DNA of 64,000 nucleotides from Allomuricauda sp. Lineage in GTDB: Bacteria; Bacteroidota; Bacteroidia; Flavobacteriales; Flavobacteriaceae. The position numbers were made by a program, and so were the translations under genes. The stretch covers positions 434,001 to 498,000 of the forward strand of contig RHLF01000002.1 of assembly GCA_003712125.1 (NCBI GenBank), in the 5' to 3' direction. The notes below the pieces were generated by a model. The model was not told where the DNA came from, ran no database searches, and saw nothing but the letters and a program-made list of their open reading frames with translations. The first letter of the stretch is position 1, and each line of letters opens with the position of its first letter. Of the stretch, positions 50,585 to 62,000 are shown in pieces.

Positions 50585-51396
50585 TGGGAGACTATATTAA
50601 AATTACAGAACAGCCTTCGCATCATGACGGCTTGGAGTTGAAAACAACCGCCGATCTGCTTCAAAAAATGAATGCGGAAGATCAAAAGGTGGCAAAAGCG
50701 GTTGAAAAAGTTATCCCCCAAATTGAGAAACTCGTAGATGCTTTGGTTGACCGTTTTGAAAAGGGTGGGCGACTTTTTTATATAGGGGCAGGAACCAGCG
50801 GCAGATTGGGTATTCTAGATGCCTCAGAAATTCCGCCAACCTTTGGTATGCCCCATGATCGAGTGATAGGCTTGATTGCTGGAGGCGATGGTGCCATAAG
50901 AAAAGCAGTGGAGTTTGCCGAGGACAACACCAAACAGGCCTGGAAAGATCTGTTGGAATACGATGTCAATAGTAACGATGTTTTGGTAGGTATTGCCGCT
51001 TCAGGAACTACCCCCTATGTACTTGGTGGTATAGCTGATGCCAAAGAGTTTGGACTCTTAACAGCTGGAATCACCAACAATCCTGGGTCACCATTGGCCG
51101 AAGCCGCTGAAATACCGATTGCCATCGAAGTGGGGCCAGAGTTTGTAACCGGAAGTACGCGTATGAAGAGCGGTACCAGTCAAAAACTCGCACTTAATAT
51201 GATTTCAACAGCTTTGATGATAAGAATTGGACGGGTTCAGGGTAATAAAATGGTCGACATGCAACTCAGCAATAACAAATTGGTTGACCGTGGTACCCGC
51301 TATTTGGTCGAAGCCTTGCACATCGATTATGCAGCTGCTGAAAATGCGCTCAAAAAATATGGGTCTGTGCGCGACGCTTTAAAAGCACTACAATGA
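50584..51396 (+). CDS. murQ: N-acetylmuramic acid 6-phosphate etherase
   Basis: MurQ cleaves the lactyl ether of MurNAc-6-phosphate, giving GlcNAc-6-phosphate and D-lactate. The 270-residue protein has SIS-domain signatures: FYIGAGTSGRLGILDASE near residue 62 with the conserved PPTFG after it, then GLIAGGDGAIRKAVE, GIAASGTTPYVLGG and the MurQ-specific GPEFVTGSTRMKSGTSQKL, broken by turns. It takes the product of AnmK, encoded on the other strand. Its stop overlaps the next ATG (ATGA at 51393-51396). Confidence 0.96.
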   Translation: MGDYIKITEQPSHHDGLELKTTADLLQKMNAEDQKVAKAVEKVIPQIEKLVDALVDRFEKGGRLFYIGAGTSGRLGILDASEIPPTFGMPHDRVIGLIAGGDGAIRKAVEFAEDNTKQAWKDLLEYDVNSNDVLVGIAASGTTPYVLGGIADAKEFGLLTAGITNNPGSPLAEAAEIPIAIEVGPEFVTGSTRMKSGTSQKLALNMISTALMIRIGRVQGNKMVDMQLSNNKLVDRGTRYLVEALHIDYAAAENALKKYGSVRDALKALQ

Positions 51397-51914
51397 AAAT
51401 TGATTTTGAAGGGCGTTTAACGGGTGGTCACCCCAATTCCTTAGGAAATACGGTGGAGGTTGTAGAAGAAGTTTTGGCCAACCCAGAGCGCTTTGAAGAA
51501 CTTTTCAACTGTTACTTTTCTGATGATGCCGTTGTTCGACTTCGGGTTTCCAATGCCATGAAGCGCATCTGTAAGGCTCAAAAACAACTTTTGCTACCTT
51601 ACCTCAATAGATTTTTGGAAGAAATTTCAAAGATTGACCAGGCATCAACGCAGTGGACACTGGCCAATTTGTTTCTGCAATTGGAGAAGGACATGGATGC
51701 CCAACAATTCAGATTGGCAAAGGAAATCATGATGTATAATTTGGCGCACCACCACGATTGGATTGTTTTAAACGAAACCATAAAAACCTTGGTGCTTTGG
51801 GCAAAAGTTGATCCGGTATTGAAACAGGCGATACATCCTCATTTAGAGCGACTTGCCAAAGATGACCGCAAATCGGTCGCAAAAACGGCGAACAAAGCTT
51901 TGGCTTCCATGTGA
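51393..51914 (+). CDS. HEAT-repeat-like protein downstream of murQ
   Basis: This 173-residue protein is all-helical in look, with repeated amphipathic pairs such as VVRLRVSNAMKRICKAQ, LLPYLNRFLEEISKID and LLHPHLERLAK-like units, the last one reading HPHLERLAKDDRKSVAK. This recalls HEAT or ARM repeats and is often called a DNA-alkylation-repair-like fold in annotations. No enzymatic motif is seen. It overlaps murQ by four bases, so it is part of the recycling operon. A scaffold or adaptor role is inferred; I do not recognise a named family. Confidence 0.65.
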   Translation: MKIDFEGRLTGGHPNSLGNTVEVVEEVLANPERFEELFNCYFSDDAVVRLRVSNAMKRICKAQKQLLLPYLNRFLEEISKIDQASTQWTLANLFLQLEKDMDAQQFRLAKEIMMYNLAHHHDWIVLNETIKTLVLWAKVDPVLKQAIHPHLERLAKDDRKSVAKTANKALASM

Positions 51915-51960
51915 TTCAAGGAAAAACAGAATTTTTATATTTGGTTTTAGCCCAAAAAAC

Positions 51961-53070
51961 GTGCTTGCAATCAAAACACTCGTTCTTTTAAGTACTCAAG
52001 AAACATTTTTGTTTTATGGCTGGTGGCAGTTTGGCACCTGCCTTTTTGCTTTTGTGGCTTTGCTTTCAATTTGGTGGCACATTGGCAAAAAACAAAATGA
52101 TTTCGGTCAAGTATGGTTGGCCTTGTCCGTATTATGCTGGAGTTTTTCGGGTTTGGTCGAAGTCTACTTTGCGGAGTTTCCCCCTGAAAAAACCCCATTG
52201 TTAGATGGGTTCAGAAGCGTTTTCTCCTTATTTAATAGCCTGTTTATTTTATTGGCATTGCCCTGGTTCCGTTACCTACCGCAATCCCTTGAAAGCATTA
52301 TTAAATTGAAATACTGGAGCATAATCATAGGGCTTCCGTTTCTATTTTCATTGTTGCCGACCCTCAACAAGATCATTATGGGAAAAGAGGGGTTTGTTAA
52401 CGAACTAGATGTATATTACTCCGTGCTTACCCTGGTTTTTTTGGGTTTGGTGCTTTGGCATTCTTTTTCCAAAAGAAGATTGATTGCCATGGCAATTTTA
52501 TCCCTTATCTGTATTGGTATCACACTGTTGGCCCAGGTTTATAAATTGACTGGTTCTGCCATCAACCTTACGCTCTTTTCGGCAATATTTAAAACCTCGC
52601 TCATCATGATATTTTTTGCGCTTGCACTTAGCTGGGTGAAAGAGCTTTCAGAAAATACCATACCGCCACCCGAAAATCTCATGATTGCGTTTCTAACAAA
52701 AAGAAAGGAAGACAAGGTTGAACGACTGTTGCAATTGAAGGGGTTCTCGGGCGAGAATGAACGTTTTGTACAACTGACGGCCACCCAGTTTGAACTTTTG
52801 CGATCCTTCGCTCAACGTAAAAAGGAATTTGGTGATGATTGGCTTGAGGTAAAACCGAAAAACAATCCAGCCAAAAATAAACACTACGACATTGCGGATT
52901 ACAATGAGATAAAACGACTTCTTGTTGCACTTTTAGATGGCTTGTTCGGCAAGGGTAACTGGAGTAAGGATATACATTTAAACCCTCTTAAGGAAACGCT
53001 GTTTGAACTGTCGAGCAAAAGAGAGCGTAAAATACGATTGAGAATACCTGCTGCTAACATTCAGATATAA
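51961..53070 (+). CDS. Unknown membrane protein with a soluble C-terminal domain
   Basis: I start at the in-frame GTG at 51961 (369 residues). The frame stays open back to an ATG at 51853, but that part overlaps the HEAT-like gene and reads like a shadow (many basic residues, no pattern). Seven hydrophobic segments follow (FGTCLFAFVALLSIWW, LALSVLCWSFSGLV, FILLALPWF, IIIGLPFLFSLLP, LTLVFLGLVLW, LSLICIGITLLA, FKTSLIMIFFALAL). The C-terminal domain of about 140 residues has VQLTATQFELLRSFAQRKKE and a basic end. It resembles multi-TM sensor N-termini, but no kinase or GGDEF motif is present. The family is not recognised. Confidence 0.7.
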   Translation: MLAIKTLVLLSTQETFLFYGWWQFGTCLFAFVALLSIWWHIGKKQNDFGQVWLALSVLCWSFSGLVEVYFAEFPPEKTPLLDGFRSVFSLFNSLFILLALPWFRYLPQSLESIIKLKYWSIIIGLPFLFSLLPTLNKIIMGKEGFVNELDVYYSVLTLVFLGLVLWHSFSKRRLIAMAILSLICIGITLLAQVYKLTGSAINLTLFSAIFKTSLIMIFFALALSWVKELSENTIPPPENLMIAFLTKRKEDKVERLLQLKGFSGENERFVQLTATQFELLRSFAQRKKEFGDDWLEVKPKNNPAKNKHYDIADYNEIKRLLVALLDGLFGKGNWSKDIHLNPLKETLFELSSKRERKIRLRIPAANIQI

Positions 53071-53185
53071 AAGGATTTTCCTTTAAATGTCAGTAAGTCA
53101 CTTTCCGACAATCCTAAACTTTTTCTGACCATTTACCCATTTTTACGGGTTCGTTGCCAATTTGCCCAGCATCAAACAGCAACGT

Positions 53186-54772
53186 ATGAAATTCAAAAGC
53201 AATAAAATTCTGCTAGCACTTTGCAGTTGTCTTTGTGCGCCCATCCCGGCTTTTTCTCAAGACATGGGTTTTGATGAAAAAATAAATGAGGCTTTTATGC
53301 CCTTTGCCTTATGGTGGGAAAGCCTCATTTTTTCAGAAATCTCCCTTTTTGGGTTTAGTGTCCCAGTAGTTTTGGTGCTTTTACTGGCTGGAGCCAGCTT
53401 TTTTACCATCTACTTCAAGTTTATCAATATTCGGCTATTTCCCATGGCCATACAAGTGGTTCGGGGCACCTTTGATGCATTGGAACAGCAGGCAGAAATT
53501 GATACTTCTGTCCCGGCGCTGCCGCACTCCGGTGAGGTGAACCATTTTCAGGCCCTCACAACGGCAGTGTCGGGCACGGTTGGTCTTGGGAATATCGCAA
53601 TGGTCGCTGTGGCCATATCCATAGGTGGACCTGGGGCTACCTTTTGGATGATTTTAGCTGGACTATTGGGCATGTCATCAAAATTTGTTGAATGTACCCT
53701 AGGTGTGGCCTATCGCGATATTGACGAAAAGGGTCATGTGTTTGGTGGCCCCATGTATTATTTATCAAGAGGACTTCAAGAACGGGGTTACAAGTGGCTT
53801 GGGAAAGTTCTTGCCATAACTTTTGCACTGCTTTGTGTGGGGGCATCCCTAGGAGGGGGAAATGCTTTTCAGACCAATCAGGCCGCAGCCCAAATAATGG
53901 ATCGTTTTGCCATCAACGGGGCAAGTTCAGGAACGCTTATTGGGTTGATTTTCGCCTTCTTTGTGGGCATTGTAATTATTGGTGGCATTCAAAGAATTGC
54001 CAAGGTTACCGAAAAAATTGTTCCTTTTATGGCTGCACTTTACGTCGGCGCCGCCCTGTTGATAATAGGTCTCAATTTTGATAAGGTTGGCGAAGCTATA
54101 GCACTGATAGGTTCAGAGGCTTTTTCACCAAGGGCCACAATAACCGGTGGGTTCGTTGGTGTGATGATACAGGGCTTCCGCAGGGCTGCATTTTCAAATG
54201 AGGCAGGAGCTGGATCAGCGGCTATAGCCCATGCTGCAGTAAATACCAGATTCGCGGCCTCAGAAGGCTTGGTGGGTTTATTGGAACCCTTTATCGATAC
54301 CGTGGTGATCTGCAGCATTACGGCATTGGTTCTTATAATTTTCAATATTGATGGTGCTTTTGTGTATGGTGATGTAATCAATCAACAGGCCTTGCTGGCT
54401 GATGGTACTAGGGCAGGGGGGGTGAACCTGACATCCATGGCCTTTGAAAACACCATACCGGGATCTTCATATGTATTGGTCTTTGCGGTAATTCTGTTTG
54501 CCTTTTCGACCATTATCTCATGGTCTTATTACGGCCTTCAAGCATGGAAATACTTATTTGGAAGGAGTAGAATTTCAGATTTGATCTATAAGTTATTATT
54601 CTTGGTGTTCACCGTCTTGGGAGCGGCCATAACCTTGGACGCGGTAATCAAGTTTTCGGATGCCATGATATTGGCCCTTGTTTTTCCAAATATTATAGGG
54701 CTATTGCTGCTCTATCCAAAAGCAAGAGAAGAATTATCGAAGTATCTAAAAATGATCAGGGCCGGAAGCTAA
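53186..54772 (+). CDS. AGCS-family sodium:amino-acid (alanine) symporter
   Basis: I start at the ATG at 53186 (MKFKSNKILLALCSCL, 528 residues); a TTG at 53162 is possible but unlikely. About 11 hydrophobic segments follow a signal-like first one. The family signatures HFQALTTAVSGTVGLGNIAMV, broken by a turn, and GGPGATFWMILAGLLGM and KFVECTLGVAYRD, together with FSNEAGAGSAAIAHAA, identify sodium:alanine symporters of the AGCS type. It would import alanine or glycine with sodium. D- or L-alanine from wall peptides is a speculative link to the recycling genes 2 kb away. No clear promoter was found in the 115-base gap upstream. Confidence 0.92.
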   Translation: MKFKSNKILLALCSCLCAPIPAFSQDMGFDEKINEAFMPFALWWESLIFSEISLFGFSVPVVLVLLLAGASFFTIYFKFINIRLFPMAIQVVRGTFDALEQQAEIDTSVPALPHSGEVNHFQALTTAVSGTVGLGNIAMVAVAISIGGPGATFWMILAGLLGMSSKFVECTLGVAYRDIDEKGHVFGGPMYYLSRGLQERGYKWLGKVLAITFALLCVGASLGGGNAFQTNQAAAQIMDRFAINGASSGTLIGLIFAFFVGIVIIGGIQRIAKVTEKIVPFMAALYVGAALLIIGLNFDKVGEAIALIGSEAFSPRATITGGFVGVMIQGFRRAAFSNEAGAGSAAIAHAAVNTRFAASEGLVGLLEPFIDTVVICSITALVLIIFNIDGAFVYGDVINQQALLADGTRAGGVNLTSMAFENTIPGSSYVLVFAVILFAFSTIISWSYYGLQAWKYLFGRSRISDLIYKLLFLVFTVLGAAITLDAVIKFSDAMILALVFPNIIGLLLLYPKAREELSKYLKMIRAGS

Positions 54773-54806
54773 GCAGTTCCGGTGGTTGGTGGAAAAATGA
54801 TGAATG

Positions 54807-55928
54807 CTACCCTTTGGGTTCCAATCGATAAATGCCTTTTCCCTCGATACCTACATAAATGTACCCATCAGGTCCTTGCCGAACGTTGCGAACACGTCCC
54901 ATCCCATCCAACAATTTTTCGCGGTGGACCACTTTATTGTTCTTTAGTTCCAATCGCTCCAAATATTGAAAAGCCAACGATCCAACAAGCAAATTGCCTT
55001 TCCAATCGGGATATTTGTCTGAGCTTACAAAGGTCATTCCAGACGGTGCGATGGAAGGGGTCCATTGATAAAGTGGTTGTTCCATACCCGGACGAGAGGT
55101 TTCATCAGTAATTTTTGTTCCCCCGTAGTTAATGCCATAAGTGATGACAGGCCAACCATAGTTTTTACCCTTTTCTACAATATTTATTTCATCACCACCT
55201 CTTGGCCCATGCTCGTGTTCCCAGAGTTTGCCGGTCTCAGGATGCAGGGTCAAACCCTGTGGATTTCGATGACCATAACTAAAAATTGCTTTTTTGGCGC
55301 CTGATTTATTTAGGAATGGGTTGTCGTTGGGAATGCTACCGTCTGCATTGATACGATAAATTTTTCCACCGTCACGGGTGATATCCTGAGGATTTTCATC
55401 TCGATTGCCGCGGTCTCCAATTGAGAAATAGAGGTAACCCTCACGATCAAATTCCAATCGTGATCCATAATGCTGTCCGCGCGTTGTATTGGGCACCCCT
55501 TTATAGAGTTGTTGGTGATTGGTCAAACGGCTTCCATCGAGCTTGGCACGCATTATGGCCGTATTTCCACCTCTTCCTTCTCCTTCCGATGAGGCATAGG
55601 AAAAATAGATCCACCCATTTTGATCGTATTGAGGATGCAGTTCAATATCCATAAAGCCTCCTTGTCCCCGCACATAAATTTCTGGTATGTTGTTAATTAA
55701 CACTTTTTTTCCATTCATGTAATGGATGAGTTTTCCTTCTTTTTCAGAAATTAAAAGACTTCCATCGGGCAAGAACGCCATCCCCCATGGATTCTGTAGG
55801 TCATCGACGAACAACTTGGCCGAAAAATTGATTTCATCGGGTAAAACAATGCTTTTATCCGATTTTTGGGCACAAGAGGAGGTAAGCATTACAACGAAAA
55901 AATAGCAATACAGCGAACTTTTTTTCAT
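54807..55928 (-). CDS. PQQ-dependent sugar dehydrogenase-like lipoprotein
   Basis: This 373-residue protein has a lipoprotein signal (YCYFFVVMLTSSC, C19) and a six-bladed beta-propeller of the glucose/sorbosone dehydrogenase family. Motifs are LQNPWGMAFLPDGSLLISEK, RGQGGFMDIELHPQY, GSRLEFDREGYLYFSIGDRG, YGHRNPQGLTLHPETG, WEHEHGPRGGDEIN and APSGMTF. The catalytic histidine region (LQNPWGMAFLPDG in the general Asd pattern) cannot be checked precisely by eye. It would oxidise an aldose in the envelope with PQQ as cofactor. It is transcribed divergently from the giant adhesin with a 144-base spacer that holds no clear promoter. Confidence 0.85.
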   Translation of the reverse strand: MKKSSLYCYFFVVMLTSSCAQKSDKSIVLPDEINFSAKLFVDDLQNPWGMAFLPDGSLLISEKEGKLIHYMNGKKVLINNIPEIYVRGQGGFMDIELHPQYDQNGWIYFSYASSEGEGRGGNTAIMRAKLDGSRLTNHQQLYKGVPNTTRGQHYGSRLEFDREGYLYFSIGDRGNRDENPQDITRDGGKIYRINADGSIPNDNPFLNKSGAKKAIFSYGHRNPQGLTLHPETGKLWEHEHGPRGGDEINIVEKGKNYGWPVITYGINYGGTKITDETSRPGMEQPLYQWTPSIAPSGMTFVSSDKYPDWKGNLLVGSLAFQYLERLELKNNKVVHREKLLDGMGRVRNVRQGPDGYIYVGIEGKGIYRLEPKG

Positions 55929-56072
55929 AATTTCACGTTGAAAGGATAGATAATATAGACAAATTACGGCTTTGTGTCGATAGAAAAAACTTAAAAGATA
56001 TTCGATTTAAATAATTACTCTTAGAATATAAAGGTCCCAAATCTGCGTATTCTGCCATAATACAATTAACCT

Positions 56073-59000
56073 ATGCTCCCCACAAAAACAAGGCATTCTT
56101 TGTATGTCGTGCTATTGGTACTATTATCAATTGGCTTTTCTTCCGTTGTGGCTAAAACCACAGGTTACCGTTTGTTCGAAGATACGGCTGCATTGTTGAT
56201 TGAATCTGTTTCCCCAACTGTGGAAGCAGCTGAAGAAACCGAAAATTTTACCGCTCCAGCGCTGGCTCCAAGTCCTATGTTCACTACCATTATACAAGGA
56301 GCTGATGAAGAGGTGGGCTGTAGTAACAACGGATTTACCGTAGCACGCTTTAATCTCTGTGGTGATTCCGATGACCGCACCATTTCGCTATCAGGAGGGC
56401 CCTATGGCGTTGTACAATGGCAGATTTTGGGGGGTTCATGTTCCCCAGATATCAATGAAGATTGTCCGAACACCAACACTTCGTGTTACACTACCGTGGG
56501 TACCGGACAGACTTTTAATTTAGATGCCAGTTCAATTCCAGCAGGTTCAGGTGCCGAATTTCGTGTGGTAGCCGACGGTCAGCAGTATTTCTTCAAGGTT
56601 AAGAAAAGTACGATTACCCAAACCTTTGTAAAGCGTGATTTCATTTGTGGGGTGGATGGTAGAATCCAAATTACCAACCTCTCAAGTTCATATGAATATA
56701 GTATTGATAGTGGCAGTGGTTTTGGCCCTTGGCAGGCATCACCCATTTTTGACGGATTGGCCCCAGGGACCTATATCGTAAAAGCAAGATTACAGGGTAC
56801 CCCAAATACTTGTGAATATCCCTACGAGCCTATCGTGATTGACCAATTGGATATCGATATTGATGTTTCGTTTGTTGATGCCCAATGTTTCGGGGATACC
56901 GGTAGCATTACGGTTACCGTAAACAATGTGCCCGGACCCTATAAGTATACCCTACTTGATGATATGGGGGTTCCTCAAGAGTTTACCACATTTATAACAT
57001 CCAACCCTTATACCTTCAGTGCGGTTGGCTTTGGTACGTATAGCGTGCAAGTTGAAACACAGCAATGTACGGGGCCTCCCCCACCACAACAAAATTTAGA
57101 TGTCAATGGAAACCCCATTACAATAGGTAACGGGGTGTCACAATTGACTGCCTCTACAGAGGTTAATGAGAGTTTGAGCTCTGAACCGGGTTGTGGAGCT
57201 CCCAATGTGGATATTATTGTCAACACCACTGGAGGTACGGCACCTTACACCTTTACGGTTAGCGATGGCGGTAATTCTGGAGGTTCGTATACCGGAACAA
57301 CCACCTATAATGTGACCACGGCGGGTAGTTATGATTTTACGATAACCGATGCCAACGGCTGTACCGTTACCGCATCTGCCAATGTGGTCGAACTTACGCC
57401 ACCTGATGTAACGGCAAGTGGTATCGATGGTACATGTACCAATGGCGGTGCAAAAATCGATATCAATGTAATTGATGCGAAGGGATATAATTTGTCTTTT
57501 CGACCTACACCGGCAGACCCATGGAGCACTGATCCCTTGATCACTGTTCCAGCAGGAACATACAATACTATTGAAGTACGCTACCAGCAGGGCGGATTTG
57601 ATTGTATTTACACCATTCCGACTACGATAACAGTTACTTCTGTAGGTGCTATTACCGGAACTGCAGTTAAGATTGCAGATCGAACTTGTGATGGCAGCGG
57701 CGGGGTCGTTGGTGGTGTTATCGAATTCCAAGGACCTTTCTCTGGAGGTTCGGGCAGTGGTTATGTATTTAGTATTTCTGGTGATAATCCCTCCAATTTC
57801 ACTTCACAGACGTATTACGACAATCTAGCGCCCGGAACGTACACCCCAATCATTAGGGATAGTGGCGGGTGTCGCCTAGAGTTGACACCGATTACAATAC
57901 TCGACGTTGATCCACCAACGGCAATCAGTTTTGCCCAGAGCGATACAAATTGTGCTGCGGGAACTTCGGATGTGCAATTAACGGTAACAAGTACCAATCC
58001 CATTGTTCGCTATGAAATAATTAGCCCAGCTTATGTTGACAATGGTGGTAATGATACTTTTGATGATATCAATACCAATACAGCCTTCTTATTTCGGGTT
58101 ACCGATGACCAGGGTTGTATTTATGAGGACAGTTTTACCCCAGCGGTCATTAGCTCAATTCGAGCCCGTGTTAAATCCGGGGGTGATTTCAATGTATGTA
58201 CGGGAGCTTCAGATGGCGATGGTACCTTCATAATTGATGGGTTTGCAAACAACTATACCTATAACATCAATGGTGGTGCTGAGAGCGGTGCACAAAACAA
58301 TTTAGAGGTTGACCTTAATGGTTTGGCAGCCGGAAACTATACCATTACCGTAACCGATGTGGATACAGGATGTCAGGACACTGCGACCATTACCATTCAA
58401 GAACCGGCCACCCCGCTTTCATTGACGGGTACGGTGACAGACATGAGCTGTGATAACGGTAACATTGGCCGCGTAGTGGCAAATGCTGCGGGAGGATGGG
58501 GCAATTATGAATACGCCTTGGAATATCCTTCTGGTACAGTTATCGGACCGAAATCAGGTACGACCTTCGGCAGCTTGACCGAAACAGGTACCTACACCTT
58601 AACCGTAACAGATGTGGAAGGCTGTACAGATACCTTCGCGTTCGCCCTAACACCTGTAGATGCACCTGTTATAGACTTTGATGCAACAGCATCCGATTTA
58701 TGTTATGAACCTACGTTGGGAGCAACACTAGGCGTTCAGGTTACCACCAATGGTACAGCCGGGGCACCCTATGAATTTAGAATCAATGGTGGAGCATGGC
58801 AAGCAAGCCCCGTATTTACAGGTTTGGCTCCTGGCAATTATACCATAGAGGTTAGAGATGGAAATAATTGCCGCGATACCGAAACATTTACAATTAATCC
58901 GCAACTCCGGGTAACCGCTTCTTTAAACACCGAAATTCCTTGTGGTGGTGCACCAGGTGCTATAGATGTAAGTGTTACGGGTGGTTATTTAACCGGTGCA

Positions 59001-62000
59001 GGACCCAAACAATATGAGGTGAGTTCAGACAATGGTGTTTCTTTTGGTGCCCCGACAGCTTTGACCTCAAATAATTTTACCTACAGTACAACGACACCAG
59101 GAACCTATATTTTTAGGGTAACCGACAATGAGGGCTGCGTTGCAACTTCGAGTCCTTTTGTTTTAGACCCTCCAGTGAATATTGACCCTGCATCTGTTGA
59201 GGTTTTTCCACCTGCATGTGGGGAGACCAATAGTGGTCGTGCAATTATCACACCCGATGCCACCAGTGGTGTCGCACCTTATGAAATTAGTTTTGATGGG
59301 GGACCTTTTACCTCACAAACCATTTATTCAGGCTTAAACCAGGGTCAAACCTATACCTATGTTGTTCGGGATGATCGAGGATGCGAGACGGTGCCCCAAA
59401 ATTTTACGGTTCCAGCTCCTGGTACTGCACCGGATGCCACTATTGCCACAACGGATGCTGTTTGTGATGATCCATCCGATACCGTGGGTGGAACCATCAG
59501 TGTTACCGCGGTAACTGGGGGTACGCCGGATTTTACCTATATATTACGCGATCAATTCGGCAATGAAATTGACCGTATCGGACCCACTTCGAGCACAACA
59601 GAGACCTTTACTGGGGTGCCCGTTGGCAATTATACCGTAGTTACCCTTGATGCCGGGGGTTGTGTGGATCAAGATTTTGTGACCATCGACGATGGCGATT
59701 TGGATGTCGTGCCTGACCCTGTTCCAGCTCCTGTGTGTTCACCTGGCGGTTTTACGAATACCGTAGAGGTTGTAGGAGGTACGGGACCTTTTGAAATACG
59801 ATTGGTAAGTCCAGTCAATACCGTATTTACACCCTTAAACAGTCCTCCAAGAAGGCATACCTTTACAGGTCTTCAATACGGTGTTTCTTATACCGTTGAG
59901 GTTGTTGATTTGGGCACAGGATGTACCCATATCGAAACAATTGATCCTATAGATGGCCCATCACCCTTGGATGTTACGGCAACTTCTACTGCCGGATTCT
60001 GTGATGCCTCTCGAAATGGTCAAATAGAATATACCATAACAGGATTTGCATCCGGAAGCGATTTGCTGGTAGAAATTTATAATGCTGACGATGGTACATT
60101 GATGGATACCCAAAATTTAACGAACGTGACCACCATTCCTTATGTGGACACATTTGAGACACTCCCCGGAAATTATCAGGTAATCGTTACTGATTTAACT
60201 GATGATTGTAACGATGGGGCATTAATCACCATCGATCAGAACCTTCCGGCAATATTTATCTTGGATCAAGATCCCGCAAATTGTAATGCCGACGGCCAGT
60301 TTACCGTAACAGCTGCCGGGGGCGCAGGAGGTCCCTATGAATTTGCATTTGGTCCAACTGGTTTCACACCAGATTATGATGGTACCGCTACTCCAGCAGA
60401 TCCAACTGACGATTTTTCAACAACGGCTACCTTTGGAGGTCCAGCAGGTAATTATGATGTTTATGTACGCGATATAGCGGGATGTACCTCATTTGATATT
60501 GCAACAATTATTCAGCAACAATTGCCACCGGTACTCAATACACCTATTGTGGACAACCAGTGTGATGTTTCAGCTACAAGTTTCCAAATTGTGGTGAGTA
60601 CACCAGATACTACAGATACGCCTCGATTTACTGTAAATGGAAGTACGCAGTTTGGCGTGCTCAATGGTTCAGTGTATGAAGCTACTTTTGTGGTGAACAG
60701 TCCTGGTAACTACAATGTTCTTCTTGAAGATGCTGATGGATGTTCAAGCACGGGTATTGCCGAGGTTTATGAGTTCTTGTCTGCTTCTGGAGACTTCACC
60801 GCAATGCCTTCGTGTAACAATATCGATGGTGAGATTACCATTACTACCAATGGCGGAAGCGGGGACTTCAATTTCGAGCTTCAAAATGGCGGAGGAGGCT
60901 ATATAGCAGATAATGCAACAGGTGTTTTCAATGGAATTGGGCCTGGCGATTATCAAGTTTTGGTCACTGATAATATCGTATCCGATGGTTCTGGAAACTG
61001 TACATTTTTGGTTGATGGGATTACCTTGGAGGCAGCAACGCCACCCGTGATTTCAGCCATCATCGAAGAAGATATTTCTTGTAATGGTGCAAACGATGGT
61101 AGCATTGATGTCATTCTTCAGGCGGGAACTGATGTTGATGGCCCTATCACCTATACCCTGTACCAAGGTGGAACGGCAACCATTGTACAACAAAACAATT
61201 CGGGATCGTTCACGGCGCTGGCACCTGGCACCTATGATGTGGAGGTGGTTACGGCACGAAATTGTACAACAAGACAAGACGGAATTGTAATTGATGAGCC
61301 CTTGCCATTTTCAATTTCGGCAAGTGCTCCAGACTTTAGTTGTGAACCAGGTGTTAATACCTATAGTTCCACGATTATCACCGTTACTATAGTTGACCCT
61401 GGTACGGCCACTGGCGGTTACCAATACAGCATAACAGGTTTTGAAAATTACCAGTCAAGCAACACTTTTGAAATAATTGATAATGGATCACCACAAAATA
61501 TAACGGTTTACGCCATTGATGGGAACGGTTGTCAAACCACATTTACGGTTCCTACCATCAACCCGCCAACGGATGTAGTGCCTTCGCTTACTGTTGATAG
61601 TGTCTTGGATTGTGCCAATCCGGAACGGGTACGTATCGATGTGGTGGGTACCACCGATTTTACCATCGTAACAAATGCAGTGGTTGCTGTTCCCCCTGTT
61701 AATGTTAGTGGTTCCAGTTTTGGATTTGTCGATCTTCCAGCAGCTGGAGACTACCTTATAGAAATTGTAGATAATACTGGTGGTTGTACCTATCCGTTAC
61801 CAAAACATGAGGTGCATGAACCCATCGTACCTACCATTACCATAGCCGAGGCGAAACCGGTTAGTTGCTCCGTTCCCGGTAATGATGGCGAACTATCCAT
61901 TGAGGTGACCAATTATACGGGAACCTATGATTATGAAGTTTTCATAGTTGACAATTTAGGATTGGAGACCTCCACCGGAATTACGGGAAATTTTGATACG

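Noticed and set aside
51853-51960. ATG at 51853 as the start of the multi-TM protein
   Set aside because: The extra 36 residues overlap the HEAT-like gene in another frame and look like shadow coding; a GTG at 51961 right before the hydrophobic region is more likely.
54762-54782. CCGGAA/TTCCGG hairpin at the end of the AGCS gene
   Set aside because: The stem overlaps the stop codon and is not followed by T residues on either strand, so intrinsic termination is doubtful.
55931-55943. TTTCACGTTGAAA as a parS site
   Set aside because: The canonical site has CACGTG at its centre; here there is an extra base, so the palindrome is broken. No other candidate was found by eye, and parAB lies 18 kb away.
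57138-57731. A 197-residue frame on the minus strand opposite the giant adhesin, with others at 63198-63506 and 63510-63914
   Set aside because: They lie wholly inside the adhesin frame, have no recognisable domain, show a composition typical of reverse-complemented Thr/Gly/Asp-rich codons, and have no promoter.
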